The position numbers and the translations under genes are program-made. DNA of 64,000 nucleotides from Membranipora membranacea (taxonomy: Eukaryota; Bryozoa; Gymnolaemata; Cheilostomatida; Membraniporidae): the NCBI GenBank assembly GCA_914767715.1, contig OU612067.1, positions 33,022,162-33,086,161 on the forward strand, in the 5' to 3' direction. Below the pieces are notes generated by a model that was not told the DNA's origin, made no database searches, and saw only the letters and a program-made list of their open reading frames with translations. The first letter of the stretch is position 1. Every line of letters begins with the position of its first letter. Shown piece after piece: positions 56,394 through 64,000 of the stretch.

Positions 56394-57862
56394 GGAAAAC
56401 AGTGGCATACTTCAGAAAAAAAAAGATTGCTTGTGCTGTTGCCTTGGCTGCTGCAGTTGCTGAAAATGATTAAGAAGCAGCAAGTAAGGTCAAAAGGAGG
56501 TGGTGGGTACACCCAGTACTGGTAGAGAGAGAAAATAGTAACAACTGGTTTTGGCTGACTCTACGACTAAGACAGGACTTTCCTGATTTGTACTTTAGGA
56601 CTTTTCGTTTTTCTACTACACATTTTGATACTCTTCTTACTTTGCTACGTCGTTTTATAACCAAACAGAACACTCACTTCAGGATATCAATACCGCAAGA
56701 GATGCCACTGAGTGTCACACTCGTCTACCTAGTCACTGGAGACTCCCTCACCACTCTGTCTCTTCCTTTTAGAATAGGTAAGTCATAAACTGATATCTAA
56801 AACCACAAGCTCAAGTCCTCATATACAAGATCTCATACTTGGTTGACAGGATATGAAGGTACAGTCACCCTACCAATTGCTCTGATTGTGTCTGTTTCAT
56901 GTCCCTGCCAGAGCACTAAGTCAGTCCCAGCGTTTTTTGTCCTGCATAGTAACCAGGAACCAAGTATCTACTAAGTTTAGAACATGTTTGGCTTGGGTAT
57001 CGTATTTTAGAAAGAAACAAGTCTGTAGACATGTCAGCCCATTACCATACATAAAGACAGTAATGCTAGTCACACCTATGGACCCTGACATGGTCAGTTT
57101 GTCATAGACCTAGGATATGGTGGTACCATTCAAGTGAGAAATAATATACAATGTCATACATTGCTTGTAGGAGTGTCAACGATACGACAGATTGTGTCGG
57201 AGGTTTGTGAGTGAGTGAGTGAGCTATTAGCTAAGTTTGTGCGTACACCGAATATGTCTCAGGAGTGTAAAAATGTGGCAGAAGGCTTTTCTGAGCGATG
57301 GGATTTCCCTTGTTTTATAGGTAAGTTATGTACAGACTCTTGTGAAAGTACCATCTTCAGCCTCACATGTGGCTGTTATTTGATAAAAGACATGTTGATA
57401 TTTCTCAATGGTTCATGAATTGTGAAAAGAACCAGCCGAGATTCACCAAACATTCAGCCGAAATTCACCAAATTATCAGGATCCTTTTTTCTGCCTCTTG
57501 TTGCACAACTGAGATTCTGATTCAATTAACGATTTCAAACCTAATCTACAAACTTTAAACCATAGGGCTATCTGCAGGCTACAGAATTTTTTGTTATACC
57601 TCAAACAATTATTCTGCTACTTTACAATGCCCTCTAAAATATCGATTTTGTAGGTGCAATAGATGGTAAGCACATAGCTATAAAAGCTCCTCCAAACTGT
57701 GCATATTAAAATTATAAGTCGCGGAACAGTTTGGTGCTAATGGCTGTGTGCGACAGAACGTATCAGTATCTCTATGTGGATGTGGTGACACCTGGGAAGT
57801 GGTCGGATGGAGGGGTGTTCAATCGGTGCACGCTTAGTACAGGGTTGCACCATCATCAATAG
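56394..57862 (+). pseudogene. PIF/Harbinger transposase relic, unit 2
   Basis: Copy of 42430-43898 with the same exon sites (about 56394-56777, 57171-57320, 57654-57862) and the same internal stops (56471, 57212, 57707), so the gene was already dead before duplication. The one base difference found between units (T57403) falls in its second intron. Confidence 0.9.
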
Positions 57863-58169
57863 CACTGCGTTTCATACCCAAGAATTGTCTGACAATTCTG
57901 TACAATTCTAGAATTGTTCGAAACTGACCTATATACCATTAACCAACCAGCAACCATTATTGTGTAATTAACCCTGCCTGCTAAATAATTTACATTCATT
58001 ATTGCTATTTACCTTATATAGTATAAGCCTTTACAGTTCTAGTCAATGTTATACAATTGGATTGGCATTGTATTCAATGAGTTTGTATTTAGATATGGCA
58101 CGAGGGGCGGGTGCCTTGACGATTAGCGATGCTCATCAACACACAGGGGCGGCTTCATGGGCCCCTGGG

Positions 58170-59015
58170 ACTTACATGTCTTTACTTTGCCAATGTCCAC
58201 TAACAACCACCCAAAAAACACCAAACAGGGTAAGACACAAAAAAAAATTTGTTACAACCTACCTTGAAATCTCTCGCACTAACTCAGCCCTCCTTCCTCT
58301 TTCATTTGCTTCAGGTTTGAAGGTTCTAGCACAAACAGAGCTGAATTTATAGACCAGAGGAAAATATACTTGTACAAAATTCACAAAAACCTGAATGGCA
58401 GAAAGGTCAGCACAAGACTGCAGTTAATGCTCACAATCCAACATGATTATTGTACAATTTTTTTTTATTGCACTGAATTGCTTCTTTTTACACTCATATA
58501 TGATTTCTTAATTATATTCAGTCTTTTAATGCTCCTAATAAACTATTATTTTTTTAATAATCATAGTTTCCTTCTGATTTTGTACTTTTATACAATAAAA
58601 GAAGTTGGTAAACTAGTCTCAAAATAATTTTATAGAATCCCGACACTAAGCGCTCCCGTTGGCTGAATTCGTCACATGACCATACACACATTCTTTGGGA
58701 AATCCCTGTTTGGAGACCAGCAATTCACTCAGTCTTTACACTTTCAGAACAGCACATGGATACTATCAAATTAAGCAGTTCCAAAGAAGGTTTTAATTAA
58801 CTGGCAGTGCAGCCCTAGCAACACTACATCATATAAAACTAGTAGTTCATCGTAATCTGTACATGGTCTTCTTTTCTTAAAACTAAACAAGTGAGTACTT
58901 TTCTTATCAGCATATACAAACCAGACTGCAGCCTTGACTGAGAGTTCAGTCTTCACTTTGCCAATGTCCAGTATCAACCACCAAAAAATGGTGGTTTGAT
59001 ACTGGACAATGGCAA
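58170..59015. repeat. MITE arm and hairpin, unit 2 copies
   Basis: Copies of 44206-44237 (58170-58201) and of the hairpin 44994-45051 (58958-59015). Confidence 0.7.
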
Positions 59016-59019
59016 GGAT

Positions 59020-60634
59020 TGGTTTATTTTGTTTGTTTGTTTAATTTATGACTTCTCATCCGAGAATGCTTACATAATAAAAGTGGTGTGCTTTCAAAAA
59101 GCCCCTCTAAAAATATATGAACAAAAATAAAATAAATCATTTCAAACGGCATAAAACTCAGGATTGGCAAAAATTCCACATTTTCTCTTCTCAGTTCGAC
59201 ATTTAGGCATACTAATGGTGCCCTCAGAGTTTCGGGTTGAGCGTCTGAGTCTGGTTTTATTGAGCGGAAGTCGATTGTGTAGGGGATGGTTATCGTCAGA
59301 TAAAATACGATATACGTATTTGTGGCATATGCCGTTTAGTAAGTCATTTAGTGGTAGCAAATTCGCAGCTGCAAGTCGATCATCATAGTGTTCGAGGTCA
59401 GAGAAAATAATCCTCATAGCAAGCCGCTGACATCTCTCAATATCATTCCTCAGACATTCGGTGGCGTAAGGGTACCAAGCACCTGCAGCGTGGGTGATAG
59501 CTGCGACTACTTGGGTTTTGTACATTAGTACTAGGCTTTTTTGGTTTACTCCGGACTGTTTTAATACGAGCAGACCGTGACATCTTTTGTTCGCTGACTT
59601 AGTGATGTTAGCCACATGCTCATTGAATCGTAGATGTTGGTCGATGGTAAGACCGAGTAGTTTGGTAGAAGCTACGTTGTCTACGTTGTATGATTGCTTC
59701 ATTGTGAGAGTTTTCAACATTATCATCTGTTTCTTAAGAGAAAGGTTCAATGTCTTAGTTTTTGTAGCATTCAGTAGCATTTCGTTGTCGTGCGCCCATT
59801 TAGTACATTCATCGATAAGCTGCTGACTGACGGGTGGAGGTTCAAACTTGACAGCGTTGTAAGTATTGCTTATTATTTGAAGATCAGCTTTCTGGAGAGA
59901 CAGGTAGTTGGTTGTGTCATCAGCGTATTTCACAGTGCTGGCAGTGGAGAATTGAAGCGAATCAACAAACGCCAACCATAGAGTAGGTCCACACAAGGTC
60001 CCTTGTGGAACGCCTATGTTGGAAGATGCAGTGTGAGATTTCACTTGGTGCTGATGAATCACTACTTGTTGTTTTCTGTTTTCTAGATAACTCGCGACTA
60101 AAGCCACAAGGGCGTTTGGGAGCTCAAACTGTCCTAACTTTTGTAGAAGAAGAGTGTGATTCATAAGGTCAAAGGCCTTGCTGAAATCATATAATATCAT
60201 CTGGGCCCCGATGTTGTTACAATTGTCCATGGCCTTGGTGACGTCATCTAGAACGCTAACAAGAGCATCTGTGCATCCTACACCCGGCATATAGGCAAAC
60301 TGGTTGCCTTGCAGCTTGGGGAGGATATGGGTACGGATTCGTCTGTTTATGAAGTTTTCAGCAACTTTACCTACATGCCATAGAAGAGATATTGGGCGAT
60401 AGTCTTTACAAGTGGATGGAGAGTTTGTTTTAGCTATCGGTATAACTTCTGCAGTTTTGTAGAGTGCTGGGAACTTTGCTTCTCTTTGTGAATGCTTGAT
60501 TATATCGGCTATCGGTACACAGAGGTCTTCGTGACATAGTTTGCTTATCCAGGGAGGATAATCTTTACTGTGGACGGACTGGAAGGACACAAATATAAAG
60601 TATGCTGCCAGACTTGAGGGGAGTTACTAAAGAG
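59020..60634 (-). mobile_element. LINE H1, unit 2 copy
   Basis: Identical copy of 45056-46670, including the (AAAC)n tail. It arose by segmental duplication and not by retrotransposition, because the flanks are copied too. Confidence 0.9.
59142..60590 (-). CDS. Reverse transcriptase of LINE H1, unit 2 copy
   Basis: The 482-codon frame is repeated with no amino-acid change: FSKAFD, GVPQGT and YADD motifs are present. As in unit 1, the endonuclease half is missing. Confidence 0.88.
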   Translation of the reverse strand: MSFQSVHSKDYPPWISKLCHEDLCVPIADIIKHSQREAKFPALYKTAEVIPIAKTNSPSTCKDYRPISLLWHVGKVAENFINRRIRTHILPKLQGNQFAYMPGVGCTDALVSVLDDVTKAMDNCNNIGAQMILYDFSKAFDLMNHTLLLQKLGQFELPNALVALVASYLENRKQQVVIHQHQVKSHTASSNIGVPQGTLCGPTLWLAFVDSLQFSTASTVKYADDTTNYLSLQKADLQIISNTYNAVKFEPPPVSQQLIDECTKWAHDNEMLLNATKTKTLNLSLKKQMIMLKTLTMKQSYNVDNVASTKLLGLTIDQHLRFNEHVANITKSANKRCHGLLVLKQSGVNQKSLVLMYKTQVVAAITHAAGAWYPYATECLRNDIERCQRLAMRIIFSDLEHYDDRLAAANLLPLNDLLNGICHKYVYRILSDDNHPLHNRLPLNKTRLRRSTRNSEGTISMPKCRTEKRKCGIFANPEFYAV

Positions 60635-60643
60635 AATCGTTCA

Positions 60644-61144
60644 TGAAATCTTCACCATCATGTATGAGCTGCGACACAAAAGTTCTGGTACATTTTGCAA
60701 TGACAGAATCTAGATATCAAATATTGTGTAAACTAGTCTGTCACTCTGTTTGAACAATTGTCTCAGAGCTTTCTTATCTCGTGAATAAATATGATTATAC
60801 AAAATAGGTGGGCAATAGGTGAGAATTGATACAATAAAACGTTTGACTAACACTCAGACTAAAGGCTTTGTACAGAAAAGTTCTGATGATAAAAATCCTC
60901 TGGACTTGCTTAGGTTACAACTTTGTTTACACAACTGTCGAAGCATAATTTTCGTATCTTATTTAGTGGAGAAAAGTATCTTTCGTGTCTTTGTAGGATT
61001 AAGGAATAAGTTTTTCACATCGACTAGAAATGCTTTCGATCTCATTGAAATAATTTGACAACTCATTATAATCAGAAATACAGCCAGCCATGTCATCAGC
61101 ATATTTCAAAATTCTCTGGAGGATAAATCACCAAGTCATTGGCA
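60644..61144 (-). mobile_element. Old LINE fragment, unit 2 copy
   Basis: Copy of 46680-47180 with the KYADD remnant. Confidence 0.6.
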
Positions 61145-61161
61145 TATTTATTCATTTCTAG

Positions 61162-64000
61162 AAACTGATAATGAACACAGAGCAGCAGGCAGCATTGGAT
61201 ATGGCGCTATCTGGCCACAGCTTTTTACTAACTGGAAAAGCAGGTAGTTATCCTTATTTCTCATATCAGATTACTAGTGTCACACAATCAGCAACCGCGG
61301 TTTCTGGATAAACCTTAAATTCTAATGCAGTATCAAAGAAAATTGTCTATAATAAATGTTACTGTGTAGTTTAGCCGCTGTTAACCAAGGTGAATCACCC
61401 TTTAACTCTATAGGTAAAGCCGTTCAGAGCTTTATAACAAGGGAGTTCCCCTTGATTATACTCCTTGATTTAAGATCATTATTTAATCCATACTGAGGGC
61501 GGATTATAGATAATCTTTCGGTTGAACATTACATTAAAAAAGTGATATAAAGGTTTTCACAATAATATAGATTTAATAACCTGCGGATAAGGTAGCCCAA
61601 TTTATTCCTAACCATTTTTAATCCTTTGTCTACATATCGTTTCTTGATTTAGGGACAGGGAAAACCTATACACTAGGAAAGATTGTAGAGGGGATGGTTC
61701 ACAGAAACCCTCCAACTCCAGAACTCTTAATTTGCGGAGCTACAGGGTTGAGCAGCGTCGCGCTGAAGGGGAAGCTTACTGAGACTGTGACTACCTTACA
61801 TTCAGCATTTTGTCTGATGGACGGAAGGTAAGTTGTCATTCAGTGATAGTTCTATTTTCTGGTTCTAAATCTGGTTTTTGCTATCTCATAGGTCTTGACT
61901 GATTATTTTGAGAATCCAAGAGCAGCATCTGCAATCTTGAGTTAAATGTCAAACAGAGCACATAGATTTGCCAATTGTGTCATATATTAGTTTCCAACTC
62001 TGCCAAATAGTGTATCATTAATCAGCCTTTCCAATAATCTCCCAAATGGAACTATTGCTGACTTGTGTAGCACACAAGCTCATAGTACTCAATGCTGATC
62101 TGCCTACAGGTTCTCTGCAGATCGCCTCGTAGAACTCTTCATGGGTGAAGACGAATACTATATAGAACGAAGAGAAAGGTGTGTAGATATTTTATTTGAT
62201 AAACCTTTATATTAAATCGGAGATCCCTACTGCTGACTCATATTTACAAGCACACAATTTTGATCTTCCCATAAATTTATTGATAATCTAAGCTTGTATT
62301 ATTGTCAGTTTGTCTACAAGACGTTTACCAGTCACCACAAATGATGCCAGTAAATGTAACTGGAAACCACAGACACAGCATATAATCTGAGGTGTTTCCT
62401 TTTGATATCTTTATTATGTAATTCTTTTACTCAAATTGGATTGCCGAAAAATCCAGACAATGGCCTTGCTCCTGTTTGATTTGATAAATCATGAGGATTT
62501 TTCTGGTCATTCCATTAAGTCATTATGTATGAGTTGTCAGCAAGTGACAACAGGTTATCATCACACAGAGTAAGGATATACAGAGGGATACTTCTATGAT
62601 AGCTATAGAGCCTGTGATATTGTCACCACAAATTATGCCTGTAAATGTAACTGGAAAACTTTAATATGTAATTCTTAATCTCAAATTGGATTGCCGAAAA
62701 AATCCAGACACTGACTTTGCTCCTGTTTGATTTGATAAAATATGAGGATTTTTCTGGTCGTTCCATTACGTCATTATGTATGAGTGGTCAGCAAGTGACA
62801 ACAGGACTGGTTATCATCACACAGAGTAAGGATATAGAGAGGGACGCTTCAATGATAGTTATAGTGCCCGTGATTTTGAATTGAATTCTTTACTTTTTTT
62901 GGTAATTTTAGGTTGAGGAAGGCAGATGTTCTCATTATTGATGAGATATCGATGATCAGCTCCCACACACTAAATGTAATACACACCCTGCTACAAGTTG
63001 TAAAAAAAAACAAGCTGGTAATGGGAGGTATTCAGAGGATATTTTGTGGCGACTTTCTTGAGCTCCCTCCGATCGCCAATTCTAGGTCTGATGATGTTGG
63101 AGAACCTTGTGTTTTGTCGCCTGAGTTTGAAAAATGCATGCCGCATAAAATCATTTTGGAACAGGTAAGATTCTTAGCCCTAGCGCTGAAAGGCTTCATC
63201 AAAAACCAAGACTTCTTGGTAAATCTCCTTCATCTGATCAATCAATTATTTTCCTTATTTTTTGTCTGGTCAAAACTTATGTTATTTTTTTACTTTTGGC
63301 GCCAAAGTGTCAATAAATCAAAAAGTGATAGGTGCTGTGTTTGTTGCTGTCACCACAAATCATAGAAATCTTCACTTTTTTACCATAACAGAGGGGACAA
63401 TTTGTGAGAACTTTGTGATGGAGCCCTTCAACATTGTGACCCTCCCTGGTGAGACATTATATAAATGTGTCCAGTGTCATCTCAATATTATATCTATATC
63501 AATAATTATGCATTACCATTGATTTCTTCAGATTCGACGAACTTCAGATGCAGTTCTCTCAAGATCAATCTCAGAGATAAGTGAGGGTATATGCTCTGAT
63601 GAGACACTCCATTTCATTGAAGCATGTAACCAGCCACTCAAAGTTCCAGATGGTAAGAATTTAACAGTTTGCCTCTTGTCAGAAAAGCTGTATGCATAAC
63701 CAGTATGGCACTGTAGTATGCAGACTCTACATGCGCTGATACAATAAAACGTTTCCATGCAAATTACATTACCCATTTACCTATCAGGGGGAGTGTTGAA
63801 ATACACGGCTAAATATAACTGACCTGAATTTAAAATAACTCGGAATTCTAGGCGGCCTGTCGCCAGCCTTTTATATCTTATGTCACAACAAACAATTACT
63901 GTTATCATACACTGGTGGAGGGATGTGTCAATACTTTTTTGTCAATCATATGATTCCTTTTTATACATGTGCCTAATTCCAATCGGTATCTTAGCTAATA
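61162..64000 (+). pseudogene. PIF1-like helicase, 5' half, unit 2
   Basis: Exons 61162-61243, 61653-61827, 62110-62178, 62912-63164 and 63532-63652 repeat the first five helicase exons (Walker A and B, IFCGDFLELPP). No stop lies in this part. Exons with motifs V and VI would lie beyond the window. If unit 2 runs into the original uncut 3' end, this copy may be the longer one, but the three stops seen in unit 1 would probably be shared. Confidence 0.8.

Larger units (their letters stand above)
53792..64000. repeat. Tandem duplication, unit 2 (continues past window)
   Basis: Direct, head-to-tail copy of 39828-50036. All genes and repeats of unit 1 reappear at +13,964. Its 3' end is not in the window, so the original sequence beyond the duplicated block cannot be seen. 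Confidence 0.97.

Noticed and set aside
39828-64000. CRISPR array, LTR pair or retroviral long repeats to explain the direct repeat
   Set aside because: The repeat is a 14-kb block with intact introns and unrelated genes, contiguous head to tail, which fits segmental duplication and not terminal repeats.

Overview
The window is nuclear DNA of a multicellular animal. It has many short coding exons with GT..AG introns, modular extracellular domains (discoidin/fucolectin and fibronectin type III, FN3), a receptor tyrosine phosphatase, and dense transposon debris including several non-LTR retrotransposons, PIF/Harbinger, foldback elements and tRNA-derived SINEs. It is AT-rich with no bacterial features. 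A sponge or other early-branching metazoan is my best guess from the domain mix, but the sequence alone does not prove it.

The main gene is a receptor-type protein tyrosine phosphatase (RPTP) on the + strand, from before position 241 to the stop codon at 41688-41690. I could chain 38 exons whose splice phases all agree, giving about 1,667 residues. In order they encode the end of an F5/8 type C (discoidin/fucolectin) domain, seven FN3 repeats (each two exons, phase 1-0-1), a membrane-proximal domain, one transmembrane helix, an active-looking phosphatase domain D1 (WPDHGVP and [10 protein letters not shown]), a second domain D2 whose catalytic Cys is replaced by Asp, and a C-terminal tail ending in Tyr-Ala-Asn-Val. 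The N-terminus lies to the left of the window.

The introns of this gene are full of mobile DNA. The first holds a nested foldback element (1233-4936 containing 1927-3516 containing a small MITE at 2633-3003). Another intron holds a TTAA-flanked MITE (7406-8013). The 14-kb intron 10133-24103 holds a run of minus-strand LINE copies (10315-17210), a palindrome-rich foldback element (17258-17990) and another LINE (20298-23505). Later introns hold a Harbinger-like MITE (24831-25520), a plus-strand LINE (28850-31632) and SINEs.

Downstream of the RPTP lie a decayed PIF/Harbinger transposase (42430-43898), hairpin MITE fragments, a LINE with an open 482-codon reverse transcriptase (45178-46626, minus), an older LINE fragment, and an intron-containing PIF1-like helicase (47198 onward) carrying three in-frame stops.

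The largest structural feature is a direct tandem duplication with a 13,964-bp unit. Unit 1 is 39828-53791. Unit 2 starts at 53792 and runs past the window end. The two look almost identical where both are visible (about 10.2 kb); I found one substitution (G43439 versus T57403). Unit 2 therefore carries orphan copies of the last three RPTP exons, the transposase, the LINEs and the 5' half of the helicase. It is either a very recent duplication or an assembly artefact.
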